From: Brevibacterium aurantiacum
GTDB taxonomy: Bacteria; Actinomycetota; Actinomycetes; Actinomycetales; Brevibacteriaceae
Assembly: GCF_007558825.1 (NCBI RefSeq)
Contig: NZ_VLTK01000021.1
Span: forward strand, 1 to 38,612
Reading direction: 5' to 3'
DNA length: 38,612 bases
Shown: one piece after another, positions 1 through 8,918 of the stretch
Numbering within the stretch: the stretch's first letter is position 1
How the letters are laid out: each line of letters opens with the position of its first letter
Program-made: the position numbers and the translations under genes
Notes under the pieces: model-generated
What the model was told of the DNA's origin: nothing
The model's database searches: none
What the model saw: the letters and a program-made list of their open reading frames with translations, nothing else

Positions 1-1112
1 GCTGGTCTCCTTTGACAGATCGAGTGATGCCATCATTCCGGTTAACGATCGAGGAGCCAATAACGTTAAGTCGAAGAAGACTACAACGATTCTCAACATA
101 TGTCGGATGAATGATCGGCGCACGTCGTATTAATCCCTTCATCGGAAAATACGTGATCAAGGCGGCTGTGGCCGGAATCTCCATAGGCTATGCGATACAA
201 CTTCTAACCCAAAGTCCGAGCCGCAATGCCTGGAAACTGGAGTTTCTCTAAAGCCTAGGGTTTCGAAACGTCAACCGAGCCGCAACTATGAGGAACAGTG
301 ACTCCGCATGTCCACTTCTGACGGCTGGTTTTGGTGGTGAGTCGAGAAAGATGCAACCAAAAATGGTTGCGACCCATAGTCGAAGAGTGAACTATGCCTG
401 GCCCAGGAATCGTGTTCATAGCTTTTGCCACTGAGGGTGAGCGGCAGAGCGACTTCTTCGAGGAACAGCCGCTGCATCCGCGCGGTCTCTATGATTTCGC
501 CGATATGCCGGTGTCAGTACCATACAACTCTCCATGGAAAATAAGACAAGAACACAGGCTCGTCGCTCAGATGGCGTTCTCGTCCTGGTCGGTGAAAATA
601 CGCTGTCTCCTGAAGGACAGGCAAGGGAAATACAATGCGCGAAGGAAGTAGACACGCCGATTCTTGGGATCCAGGCTTACAGGGAAAATCGCACCACGAT
701 TTATTGAGCGCCTACAGTTGTCTAGCATGACCAGAACATAGCCGACTGCATTGATTCGGTCTGAGCAGTGCGAAAAGCGCTGTGAGTCGAGGTTGAATTC
801 CGACCAACCTCACCTCGTCAGGGTGCGGTAAACGATGGCTCCGGCCGCAAGGTCATAATGAATCGCAACGCAGATGGGACACACAACTTCGACGTTCTAC
901 TCATGATTGGAACAGATGTGTCTACGGTCCTGTTTCGAGCTCATCTGAGAGGCGCCGTCAATGAGTTCTTCGCCGGCGACGAGAAAATTGCCCTCTCCTA
1001 CTTCGCAGGTCATGACTACATCGACGACTCAGGGGGATGGCTCTGGGGAAGCGACTGCGAGTTTGGCCAGAATGAGTTGGCATCGAGCGACGTGATGAGG
1101 ATGGCCGACAGG
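1..1112. other. decayed non-coding stretch
   Basis: I see no convincing intact gene. Short open frames exist on both strands but show no family motif, and they overlap each other. The minus strand just downstream carries an ABC ATPase remnant, so this may be further eroded transporter sequence. That is inference. Confidence 0.4.
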
Positions 1113-1445
1113 TCAAAAGCAAGGAACGAGATCATCGTACTCGACAGTCGCCACGGTGGCCAGGCGGTTCACGCGTGCAGCGGCGGCTGGATCGTCGACG
1201 ACCAACCGGACCGTTTGTTCTTGTTGGTCGATGAGGACGGCTATCACATCGAACACTTTCTTCACCGTGGCGCCGTCGAGCGTTTCGGTGGGCTCATCGG
1301 CCAAGTGAATGCTTGTCTGAGCCACCGCGCTGCGGGCGACGGCGAGAGACTGACGTTGGCCCCCGGATACCTCAAAGGGAACGTGCAACCGCAGCCCGAA
1401 AGTGTTCAGCACATCGGCGGCGGTCGCAACCGCGTCTTTGCCCAC
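1113..1445 (-). pseudogene. remnant of ABC transporter ATP-binding protein (LolD/MacB-like)
   Basis: The 110-aa minus-strand frame holds the C-terminal half of an ABC ATPase: an ABC signature read as VSGGQRQ, followed by a Walker B-like IHLADEPTETLD with D-loop. There is no Walker A/P-loop, because the N-terminal half is missing upstream. The H-loop histidine position is also not evident (VVDDP instead). The VARSAVAQ and ADEPT spacing is typical of LolD/MacB-class lipoprotein or peptide exporters. No partner permease remains intact next to it. A larger plus-strand frame over the same bases is probably an antisense shadow. It cannot hydrolyse ATP as it stands. Confidence 0.65.
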
Positions 1446-1580
1446 AACGTAAGTAGGTCCGGTTCAAAGGCCAGACTGCTTGCCGAGAGACCCGCTTCCC
1501 GGCCTCCAAATCAGAATAATGATGAATCGTAGCTCAATGTATAGAGACGGGGACTGCTCTGAGACTAGCGACTGTTCACC

Positions 1581-2417
1581 TCAGCTCGGCTTTCGAGGAC
1601 CGTCGACTAACGCGCTACCAAGTCTCGCACTGGCTCGTTGGGCAGCTCCGACGCAGGCGTTAGCGAGTTGATCCAGCCGAACTGGAGAGATTCTGTATCT
1701 CGGTGCCGCAACCATCACAGCTGCGGCCACGCGACTCTGGTGGTCGAATACCGGAGCAGCAACGCCGACCTCATCAGGAGCCGACTCTCCGTAGTTGGTC
1801 GCGTATCCACGGTTGCGGCATTCAGCCAGTCGGTCCATGTACTGGTCCAAGCCATAAGCGTTCGGTAGTTCAACACGACCATTAGATAGCAGTTTACGGG
1901 TTGACGAAAGGTCGTCGAATGCAAGGAAGACTTGAACTGTCGAGTTAAGCGCCGTCGTGTAACGCGTGCCGAGTTCGGAGGTGTGCTTGATGCGGAGTGT
2001 CGAGGGGATCTGCTCGATCGAGACCGATTCATATCGATCCCAGATGTTGAGTCCAACGGTCTCATTCGTTTCCTCCGCCAGCTGCTGTAGCAGGGGCTGT
2101 CCCACTTTTCTCACGTCGAGATTAGCGAGCAACGGTCCGGCGATGGCAATCAGCCCTGGTCCCAACCTGAACTTACGGGTTTGCGAATCACGTTCGACGA
2201 CGTGTTCGTGCTCTAGCGTCACAAGAATCCGCGAGACACTTGATTTATGCCGGCCGACTTGCTTGGCGATCTCCGTGACTCCGATGAGCGGACGGTCCAC
2301 AGTGAAGCAGCGCAGTACTTCCATGATATTGCTGATCACAGAGGGGCCACCCTGATAAGTCGCGCCCTCTTCTACCGAGCCGGAGCCTGGAGACAACGGC
2401 CTCTGGCTCGTATTCAT
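1581..2417 (-). CDS. IclR family transcriptional regulator
   Basis: A DNA-binding regulator with an N-terminal winged helix-turn-helix (about residues 28-90; motif region GVTEIAKQVGRHKSSVSRIL) and a C-terminal IclR effector-binding domain (about 100-265) that binds a small ligand. Length (about 278 aa) is normal for the family. The ATG at 2417 is chosen over a GTG two codons upstream because of the distance to GGAA. It lies just downstream of, and on the same strand as, the creatinase and MFS genes. IclR regulators often control catabolic genes beside them, so it is the likely regulator of the creatine locus; creatine or a related compound as ligand is inference. A hairpin separates it from the creatinase gene, so it probably has its own promoter. 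Confidence 0.9.
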   Translation of the reverse strand: MNTSQRPLSPGSGSVEEGATYQGGPSVISNIMEVLRCFTVDRPLIGVTEIAKQVGRHKSSVSRILVTLEHEHVVERDSQTRKFRLGPGLIAIAGPLLANLDVRKVGQPLLQQLAEETNETVGLNIWDRYESVSIEQIPSTLRIKHTSELGTRYTTALNSTVQVFLAFDDLSSTRKLLSNGRVELPNAYGLDQYMDRLAECRNRGYATNYGESAPDEVGVAAPVFDHQSRVAAAVMVAAPRYRISPVRLDQLANACVGAAQRASARLGSALVDGPRKPS

Positions 2418-2471
2418 CCACACTCAATTCCATCAAATACTGAACAGTTTTCCTTTGTGGTTCATTCTAGT

Positions 2472-2509
2472 CCAGGTCCTTGCTGATAGTAACCTCAGCA
2501 AGGACCTGG
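2472..2509. terminator. perfect 15-bp-arm hairpin between creatinase and iclR
   Basis: CCAGGTCCTTGCTGA at 2472-2486 and its exact reverse complement at 2495-2509 flank an 8-nt loop. It lies about 28 nt past the creatinase stop on that strand. There is no T-run after either arm, so it is either an atypical terminator, an mRNA-stabilising hairpin or an operator for the downstream iclR gene. Confidence 0.6.
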
Positions 2510-2536
2510 CTGAGTGGAAGTTAGGAGCAATGGCGT

Positions 2537-3784
2537 TCAAGCGTCGATGATGTGATGGTCGGGTCCGAATGGGAAGGCTGTGATGTTCGTGCCTTCATTG
2601 GCTCCGACGACGACGATGTCGTGCTCGCGGTAGCCTCCGGCTCCGGGGTCGCCATCCATGATTGTGATCATGGGTTCCATCGACACGACCATGCCAGGTT
2701 CGAGCACTGTGTCGACATTCTCCCTTAGCTCCAGGCCGGCTTCCCGTCCGTAATAGTGGGAGAGCACACCGAAGGAGTGACCATATCCGAAGGCGCGGTT
2801 CTTAATCAATCCGTGTTCACGATAGATTTCGTTGAGTTCGACCGCGATCTCCTTGCAGATCGCGCCAGGCCTAATCAGCTCGATGCCTCGGCGATGCACC
2901 TCGTCATTCACGGTCCACAGCTCCAGTGTGCGATCGTCTGGCTCCCCGAGGAACAGGGTTCGCTCAAGTGCCGTGTAATAGCCCGAGATCATCGGGAAGC
3001 AATTAAGCGAGAGCAGATCGCCTTTGCGTAGCCTTCGGGTAGTAGCCCAGTTGTGTGCCCCGTCGGTGTTGATGCCTGATTGCACCCATGCCCAGGTATC
3101 GCGGATCTCTCGGTATGGGAAGGTGCGAGCGATTTCGTGCGTCATCACCTCGGTACCGGTGAGAGCGAGTTCGTACTCGGTGACTCCTTCCCGGATCGCA
3201 TTCTTGATTGCTTCACCACCGCGGTCGGCGATGCGGGCACCGTGGGTGATGAGGTCGATCTCCTCTTGCGACTTGATCATCCGCTGGCGCATAGTGTCTG
3301 CAGAAATATCAATGAGAGCGATGTCAGGGAAAGCGGCCTGCAGTTTCGCGCTGTTGATGACCGTCAAATCGTCGTTTTCGACACCAACGCGTGTAGGAGA
3401 TATCGCTTGACGTCGCAGCGCCTCTTGCATCCCGGCGTATAGATTGTCTGGTTGCCAGTCGGTGTAGACGATGTTGTCGGCGTGACTCGTGCGCCAAGGC
3501 ATTCCGGCGTCGATGCCAGCAGTAACGGTGATTGCGCTGTCCTGAGTCACGACAAGCGCGTAGTTGCGGCCAAATGCAGTGTAGAGGAAGTCTGAGTAGT
3601 ACTTAATGTTGTGGTAGCTGGTGAAGATCACCGCATCGAGTTTTTGATGGTGCATTATGTTCCTGAGTCCAGTCAGTCGACGGTTGAACTCGGCATCAGT
3701 GAAAGTCAGCGGCTGTTTGCTGCCGTTGCGCATCGTTCGCAGAGGCGGAAGTTCTTCGATCATAGGGGGCGTCGTGGTGGACAT
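2537..3784 (-). CDS. creatinase (creatine amidinohydrolase), M24 fold
   Basis: Predicted to hydrolyse creatine to sarcosine and urea (EC 3.5.3.3) in the cytoplasm. The 415-aa product resembles Pseudomonas creatinase as I remember it over its whole length: AVIFTSYHNIKYYSDFLY near 51-68, NIVYTDWQ near 104-111, a QSGINTDGAHN block with the expected catalytic His near 244, TALERTLF with Glu near 274, and GYREHDI preceded by VVSMEP with Glu near 370. The N-terminal domain is creatinase-type and the C-terminal domain is the pita-bread M24 fold. The frame is open further upstream, but the ATG at 3784 is preceded by AAGGAG with good spacing. It lies 31 nt after the MFS transporter gene, so the two are probably co-transcribed. 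No sarcosine oxidase is present in the window. Other M24 hydrolases are less likely given the match. Confidence 0.92.
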   Translation of the reverse strand: MSTTTPPMIEELPPLRTMRNGSKQPLTFTDAEFNRRLTGLRNIMHHQKLDAVIFTSYHNIKYYSDFLYTAFGRNYALVVTQDSAITVTAGIDAGMPWRTSHADNIVYTDWQPDNLYAGMQEALRRQAISPTRVGVENDDLTVINSAKLQAAFPDIALIDISADTMRQRMIKSQEEIDLITHGARIADRGGEAIKNAIREGVTEYELALTGTEVMTHEIARTFPYREIRDTWAWVQSGINTDGAHNWATTRRLRKGDLLSLNCFPMISGYYTALERTLFLGEPDDRTLELWTVNDEVHRRGIELIRPGAICKEIAVELNEIYREHGLIKNRAFGYGHSFGVLSHYYGREAGLELRENVDTVLEPGMVVSMEPMITIMDGDPGAGGYREHDIVVVGANEGTNITAFPFGPDHHIIDA

Positions 3785-3815
3785 GTGGTTCTCCTTGGTA
3801 GTGATGGTCATGGGG

Positions 3816-5212
3816 TCAGGCGAGCGGTTTGCGGCTGGTCTCAGTGGAGAGCGCAACCGCGATGAGTGCGATGGTGGCTGCTGCCATGAGATACCAGCCG
3901 GGTGCCAACAAGTTACCCGTAAGGGATATGAGCAAGGTTGCGACGAACGGTGCGGTCCCACCGAAGACTGCATTGGCGGTGTTAAATGACACTGCAAAGC
4001 CGGAGTAACGGATTCGCGTTGGGTACATTTCTGCCAGAAAGCTGGCCAGAGTACCGTCGTTAAGGGTGAGCATCGCACCCAGCAGTATCTGGACCAGCAC
4101 GATGATGAGGAAACTGCCGGTATCCAGCAGCATGAAGGCGGGAACGGTGAACAGGATGAAGACGACTGAGGCACTCATCAGCACCTTCTTACGCCCCAAC
4201 GATCAGAGAGCATCCCGACGAGGAAGATGAAGCCAATATAGGTGAACAGTGCGACTGTGGTCGCGACGTAGGACGCTGTCTCATCTAGTCCGATCTCCTG
4301 CGAGAGGTACGTCGGCATATAACTGAGAACAACGTAGAAGCCGACAGCATTCAGCAGTGTTGCCCCGAGGCCTTTCAGGAGTTGCCGCCAGTAGCCCGTG
4401 AAAAGCGACCTCACCGGGGCTTTGATGACTTCGTCACTCTCGGCGAGCTTCTGGAATGCGGGCGAGTCTTCGAGCTTGGTACGGATGTAGCGACCGATCA
4501 GCCCCAGTGGCGCAGCGAGCATGAAGGGAATGCGCCAGCCCCAGTCTTGCATCGCCTGCGGCTCGAGTATTCCGGTGAGTGCGGCAGCCATCAGCGATCC
4601 GAGAAGCAGCCCTGCCGCTGTGCTGGCGGGCACGACTGCCGCATACAGTCCACGACGATTGGTTGGTGCGTATTCGACCAGGAATGCTGTAGCGCCCGCG
4701 TATTCACCGGCCGCTGAGAACCCCTGCACTATTCGCATTAGTAGTAGCAGCACTGGAGCCCAGATTCCTGTTACCCCGTATCCGGGAAGCAAAGAGATGC
4801 AGAACGTAGCGCCCGTCATGAGCAGAATCGACCAAGCCAGCGCTTTCCTTCGACCGACACGGTCACCGATATGCCCCCAGATAAAGCCACCAATTGGGCG
4901 TGCAACGAAGGATACGGCGAAGAGCGCGAATGTCATGAGCAGGGCTGTTCCTGGCTCAGATTCAGGGAAAAAGACGACGGAGATTGTGACGGCAAGGTAG
5001 CCGTACGCCGCATAGTCGAACCATTCCACGAAGTTCCCGATAAAGCTTGCAGCGATAACTCTACGGCGAGTGCGCTTTCCCACTCCGATTGGGTCTGGTC
5101 GGCTTTGTCCGCTCAGCGTCGGACCAAGTTCGGTCGCGTTGTTTCGGGTGTCGGTGTTGCTGACAGGGGTCTCGGGAGCGTCGTTGCTCGGCGAGGTGCT
5201 GTCGTGGTTCAT
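3816..5212 (-). pseudogene. MFS transporter, metabolite:H+ symporter (MHS) type, frameshifted
   Basis: The first frame (5212 down to about 4200) carries an MHS/ShiA-like N-terminus (SFIGNFVEWFDYAAYG), the GDRVGRRKAL loop motif between TM2 and TM3, and about ten membrane segments. It ends abnormally after GMLSDRWG. The other frame continues at once with RKKVLMSASVVFIL to the normal C-terminus. A single missing G in the G run at 4194-4197 (plus-strand C run) explains the break and would restore SDRWGRKKVL. The start ATG at 5212 follows a GGGAGG site; the open frame continues upstream but is not conserved-looking. With creatinase downstream, import of creatine or a related compound is the likely role. 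The break could be genuine or a sequencing error. Confidence 0.8.
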
Positions 5213-5234
5213 GAGGCCTCCCAGTCTGGAAACG

Positions 5235-5275
5235 GAGTTACCTTCATTGCAACCCCGTTGCATTGCAGGTAACTC
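5235..5275. promoter_or_regulatory. 41-bp palindrome upstream of the MFS/creatinase operon
   Basis: GAGTTACCT (5235-5243) pairs with AGGTAACTC (5267-5275), and inside them GCAAC (5249-5253) pairs with GTTGC (5257-5261). All arms are centred on 5255. It sits 23 nt upstream of the transporter ATG, in the leader or promoter region. Its position suggests an operator, most simply for the nearby IclR regulator, though no experimental support is visible. Confidence 0.55.
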
Positions 5276-5667
5276 GACTGAAAGCACAGTGTCAATGATT
5301 TTCTTTGTAGAAGTACAGGCGCGAGTCGATCTCGATCGCCAAATCATTGCCTGAAAGCCCGGCCCTGAGACGGTGCTTCCCCAGATGGAAGCCGACCCTC
5401 GACAAGTACGGTCAACTGTCGGAACCAACGAGAAACCGCGGCCGCGCCTGTAGCGCGATCCCATCATGGAGAAAGCGGCAGTATCGCGGTAAGGGCCAGG
5501 CCTATGAAGATGAGACTTCTCCAGTGTGTATGCGAAAACGACCGATTATGAAAAACTCCTCTTCGACCCAAACTGAAGAGAATCGTCGTATTACATGGAT
5601 CAGTCGCGACTCTGGGCACGCGTGCTTTACAGCCCTCATCTGGCCCCATGCATAGGTGAGGAGATAG
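5276..5667. other. intergenic, no gene seen
   Basis: This holds the promoter region of the creatine operon on one side and the 3' side of the EamA gene on the other. Short open frames on both strands have no recognisable family. Confidence 0.5.
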
Positions 5668-6591
5668 CTAGTAGGTCTCGTGTCCGCGGCCGACCATCGC
5701 AGTACCAATTGCGAGCCCCGCGCCAGCCAGACAAATAGCAATCAGTCCGAATATTGCAGACTTTGTGAGGACCTGACCCAGCGCGATGAGGCCTAGAACA
5801 GCTCCTGCTACCGGATCCAGAGCAAAAAGCGTACCGACAAGTGCAGACCCACCCCAGCGCAACGCTTTATAGTCGCAGGCGAACGGCAACGCGACTCCGA
5901 TCGCACCCAGCAGAATCAGCGTCCCACCATGACTCCCGCTGGGGGGAGAATTTCCGACTACGAGAGCCGGCAGCAAGATAACCGCAGAAACACAGACCGC
6001 AAGAGATAAATCGCCTAGCCCAGCCTGCGCGTACTGGCCTAACCTATGAGAGAGAAGCGTGTAACCGGCCAGCGAAGCAGCAGCAAAAAGGGCGAGTAGT
6101 AACCCAACGACCGACTCCACAGCGCCCTGGTCGGGTCTCGTGATCGCAATGACACCTATCAACGCAAGAACTGGCCACACCAGAAGCTGTGGTCGCCTGA
6201 GACTCGCTACTGCCACGATAAAGGGGCCAAGGTAGAACAGCGCGGCCGCAATCCCGAGCGGAAGCCGTTCGACGGCAAAATAGTAGCTCGTGTTCATCAC
6301 AGCCATTGTTATCCCTAATAGAACGATAAGCACCCATCGTCCTCGACTCCGACCACGCAAATATGGTCGAAAGATAAGCGCCAGAGTCACCGCGCCGATC
6401 AATTGCCTCCATGCGGCCACACTGATGGGGCTCATGTCGTCGAAGAGCGTTGTAGCTACCGCCGCTGATCCCTGGATAGCGAAGCATGACACAACGACAA
6501 CAACAATCGCCGCAAAGGGCCGCGCAGGCTTGATTGGACGCGGCGAGGGGATGAACGGAACTACTCTGCCAGCGTCATCGGGATCATCCAT
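5668..6591 (-). CDS. EamA/RhtA-type DMT superfamily exporter
   Basis: A predicted ten-segment inner-membrane transporter of about 307 aa. Two EamA repeats are visible: the first from the ISVAAWRQLIGAVTLAL region, the second from the GLLLALFAAASLAGYTLL region to the end, with the characteristic ALDPVAGAVLGLIALGQ near the C-terminus. RhtA-like members export amino acids such as threonine and homoserine; the substrate here is unknown. The frame is open upstream, but the ATG at 6591 has GAGGTG 9 nt before it. It overlaps the CGNR gene stop by 8 nt, so the two genes are probably translationally coupled and co-regulated. Confidence 0.85.
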   Translation of the reverse strand: MDDPDDAGRVVPFIPSPRPIKPARPFAAIVVVVVSCFAIQGSAAVATTLFDDMSPISVAAWRQLIGAVTLALIFRPYLRGRSRGRWVLIVLLGITMAVMNTSYYFAVERLPLGIAAALFYLGPFIVAVASLRRPQLLVWPVLALIGVIAITRPDQGAVESVVGLLLALFAAASLAGYTLLSHRLGQYAQAGLGDLSLAVCVSAVILLPALVVGNSPPSGSHGGTLILLGAIGVALPFACDYKALRWGGSALVGTLFALDPVAGAVLGLIALGQVLTKSAIFGLIAICLAGAGLAIGTAMVGRGHETY

Positions 6592-7222
6592 GCGTGCTAT
6601 CACCTCGCTTCTCCCGGTAACGACGGGCCTTCGCCTGGCCACCACAGAGTCGCATGGAACACCATCGGCCAGTGCCAGGCCGTGATGCATCCCAAAAGAC
6701 CCATTGGCACTCCGGGTTGGCACATACTTTCAAACGAGCAACCTCACCCGTTCGTGTACCGACGAGCAATTCCAGGCTGAGCCAGCTGGTAAGAGCGTTT
6801 GCCCAGCCGCCGTCGGGAACGAATTGCACTCCGTTATCCGACAGCTCCAGAGAGCAAGGTGACGAGAATTCGGGCGGTTCTGTCTCGCTCAGTTCAGGTG
6901 GTGGAAGCGTCTTGCTTGAATATGACGAGGTGGCGGGCAGAGTCCAACGCGTCATGCAGCCAAGAGTTGCTCGTAAAGCGGCACGAGCGCTACGTAGCTT
7001 TATGAGATCGTCTAGTTGCATCGGATGTGGCCTGGGCGGCAAGAAAAGGTCATACGCATCCGGATCGATCCTTCGCATGCGTGCGTCCGCGTGCCCAATG
7101 TCGGCTAGGTCATCGCGGTACCGATAGCAGTCCAAAGTGTTGGCGAACTGCCGAACAAATTCGAGTCCACCGGGGGCCGGAGAGGACGGGTCCCAGTCTG
7201 GTATTTCTCGTTGAGTCACCAT
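6584..7222 (-). CDS. CGNR zinc-finger protein (ABATE domain), putative regulator
   Basis: A 212-aa protein with an N-terminal ABATE/DUF1470-like domain starting at GGLEFVRQFANTLD, and a C-terminal zinc finger with CANPEC and WCSMRLC supplying four cysteines, then AKARRYREK. Family members are thought to be stress-linked transcription regulators, often paired with transporters. Here the signature CGNR tetrad reads CGGQ. It overlaps the following EamA exporter gene, which suggests regulation of efflux. There is only a weak ribosome site at the ATG; a GTG follows immediately, so the exact start is uncertain. Confidence 0.85.
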   Translation of the reverse strand: MVTQREIPDWDPSSPAPGGLEFVRQFANTLDCYRYRDDLADIGHADARMRRIDPDAYDLFLPPRPHPMQLDDLIKLRSARAALRATLGCMTRWTLPATSSYSSKTLPPPELSETEPPEFSSPCSLELSDNGVQFVPDGGWANALTSWLSLELLVGTRTGEVARLKVCANPECQWVFWDASRPGTGRWCSMRLCGGQAKARRYREKRGDSTHG

Positions 7223-7682
7223 TTAAATAGTTTAACAGGTGACCGGCATTTGCGTGAGTGTGCGTATGGACGGTATCCAGTTCTCTCAGATAAGCGCACC
7301 CCAAACAGGGCCGCTTCGAATCGTCGCGGCTGTGCGACTGGTGCAGGCAGTAACTTGGGTAGACCCACTTGCATCGAAACACAGCGAAAGAAGAGACATC
7401 GTGTATATATGTGAGCGTATTTAGCGTGGGACCTCCGTATTGCCGCGAGCGACGGTCCGCTAGGTCTGAACTCACGCCATGGTTCCGAAAAATTACCTCG
7501 ACCGCCTGTCAACGCAGAATCAGTGTTGACAAGGCACAAGGCCCAGGGTGAAACGCAGAGCCACCACGATGCCTGGTTAAAAGGCCGCCGCTAACCGATG
7601 AGACTCACCAATGGAATAGGGTGCGGCGACGGGTGAGGCCTATGGGAGTTTTTGCGACTAAAGATCGTCCTGCTCCACTCCT
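7223..7682. other. intergenic, no gene seen
   Basis: 460 bases with only short overlapping frames on both strands. It contains the promoter side of the CGNR/EamA pair and the 3' side of the binding-protein gene. I found no tRNA, repeat or clear terminator. Confidence 0.45.
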
Positions 7683-8768
7683 TTAGTTCATCGCTTCCGA
7701 GATCTGCGGGAGCATTTCATCTAGGGCATAATCAAGACTAAGTACAGTGCCCCACGTAAAAGCTCCGGAGACGACCTCATCCTCGACCCAGATGGCGTTT
7801 CTGTCTTTCACAACACGAAGATCGTTGTAGAGGCCAAGGTTCTCGACCGTCTTTCTCACTTCGGGGTTAAAGCCGACATTCCAGACCAGCAAATCCTTCG
7901 AGATCTCGTCGATCCGTTCATCGGGGACGTAGATTTCACCGGCGTCGTTCGGTGTCAGCTCCGCAACCTGATCGGCAACAGTGAAGCCGAGCTGGGAGAA
8001 GAATTGTGCACGTACGTCATTCCCGGTGCGTACGATAGTTTCTCCTGCCTTAAAGCGTTCAGCGACGATCGCCTGCTTGCCTTCAAACTCGGGGTGGTCT
8101 TTCGCTGCGTCGGCAAAGGATGCCTCGAGATCGTTCACGAGCTCAAGGGCCTCGTCCTCCCGCCCCAGAGCCTCACCAGTGGCGCGAGTGGCCTCCTGCC
8201 ACGTAATCGTGAAGTTCGTGTACCCCTTGTCGGGAACGATGACAGGAGCGATTTTGCTGAGCTGACCGAACTGTTCCTTAGTCGTACCGCTATACAAGGA
8301 GATGATGAGATCAGGTTCGAGTTCGGCGATCTCTTCGACTGGCGGATTGGAATCGTCGCGGACACCGCCATTGAGAACGGTTGGCTGAACACCCCCTAGT
8401 TCGTCCTGTGCCCATGGCCATGTTGCATACTCGTAGTCACCCCACCAAGGACTGACTGCGAGCGGGGCTACCCCAAGCGCCAGCAAGGGGTCTTGATCAG
8501 AGAGACCAAGAGTGATGATCTTCTTCGGTTCCTCCTCAATTGTCGTCGAACCGTATGCGTGATCAACGGTGACCGGGAACGACCCATCCGGCGCGCTCCC
8601 ATCGTCGGTGGTGGTCGCAGACCCTGAGGTGCCGCTCGAGCAGGCTGCGAAGAGCAATGCGAAAGCCGTGATTACGACAAGGCGACTCCCCCGCCTGATG
8701 CCGTGTGAAAGCCGGCCAAAATTCTGGTGACTTCGCGACTCGGGACTCATCCGACTGTGGAGACGCAT
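7683..8768 (-). CDS. iron-siderophore ABC transporter substrate-binding lipoprotein
   Basis: A 361-aa exported binding protein. The N-terminus has basic residues, a hydrophobic stretch (LVVITAFALLFAAC) and a lipobox ending at Cys, so it is predicted to be lipid-anchored outside the membrane. The mature part has the two-lobe FecB/FepB-type fold: a start with TVDHAYGSTTIEEEPKKIITLG and a conserved IAELEPDLIISLYSG segment. The start ATG has AAGGAAA upstream. An iron box lies about 65 nt upstream, so repression under iron sufficiency is expected. It has no permease beside it and may share the FecCD/FecE pair at 11164-13046. It is divergent from an AraC regulator. Confidence 0.88.
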   Translation of the reverse strand: MRLHSRMSPESRSHQNFGRLSHGIRRGSRLVVITAFALLFAACSSGTSGSATTTDDGSAPDGSFPVTVDHAYGSTTIEEEPKKIITLGLSDQDPLLALGVAPLAVSPWWGDYEYATWPWAQDELGGVQPTVLNGGVRDDSNPPVEEIAELEPDLIISLYSGTTKEQFGQLSKIAPVIVPDKGYTNFTITWQEATRATGEALGREDEALELVNDLEASFADAAKDHPEFEGKQAIVAERFKAGETIVRTGNDVRAQFFSQLGFTVADQVAELTPNDAGEIYVPDERIDEISKDLLVWNVGFNPEVRKTVENLGLYNDLRVVKDRNAIWVEDEVVSGAFTWGTVLSLDYALDEMLPQISEAMN

Positions 8769-8832
8769 ACGAATTTCCTTCTGACGATCGGCATCGGTGA
8801 ATGTCTTCTGAGGAGACTAAGACTTTCTGAAC

Positions 8833-8852
8833 ACAAGTAAGGCTATCCTCAT
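8833..8852. promoter_or_regulatory. DtxR/IdeR-type iron box
   Basis: Read on the minus strand, the site contains AGGATAGCCTTACTT, which matches the box at 14141-14155 (AGGGTAGCCTACCCT) at 11 of 15 positions and fits the actinobacterial iron-box pattern. It lies between the divergent siderophore-binding-protein and AraC genes and could control both. Confidence 0.65.
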
Positions 8853-8898
8853 TGATAGCCACGTTCCACTCATTGGAACTGACATAGATAAGTCAAAC

Positions 8899-8916
8899 AT
8901 GACGCTATAGTGTCAT
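8899..8916. promoter_or_regulatory. palindrome overlapping a putative -10 of the AraC gene
   Basis: ATGAC (8899-8903) and GTCAT (8912-8916) flank a central TATA. A TATAGT -10-like hexamer at 8906-8911 is 7 nt before the ATG at 8919, and no ribosome site is present, so the mRNA may be leaderless. The palindrome may be an autoregulatory site. Confidence 0.45.
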
Positions 8917-8918
8917 CT

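Noticed and set aside
858..1532. 224-codon open frame on the plus strand
   Set aside because: It runs antisense to the ABC ATPase remnant, whose signature and Walker B motifs are unmistakable on the other strand. The plus frame shows no family motif.
3785..4174. N-terminal extension of the creatinase frame
   Set aside because: It overlaps the C-terminus of the MFS transporter, is rich in Ser/Cys/Pro typical of a shadow frame, and a strong ribosome site marks the ATG at 3784.
7223..7682. Possible tRNA or attachment site in a gap next to the iron region
   Set aside because: No cloverleaf, CCA end or direct repeat could be drawn.
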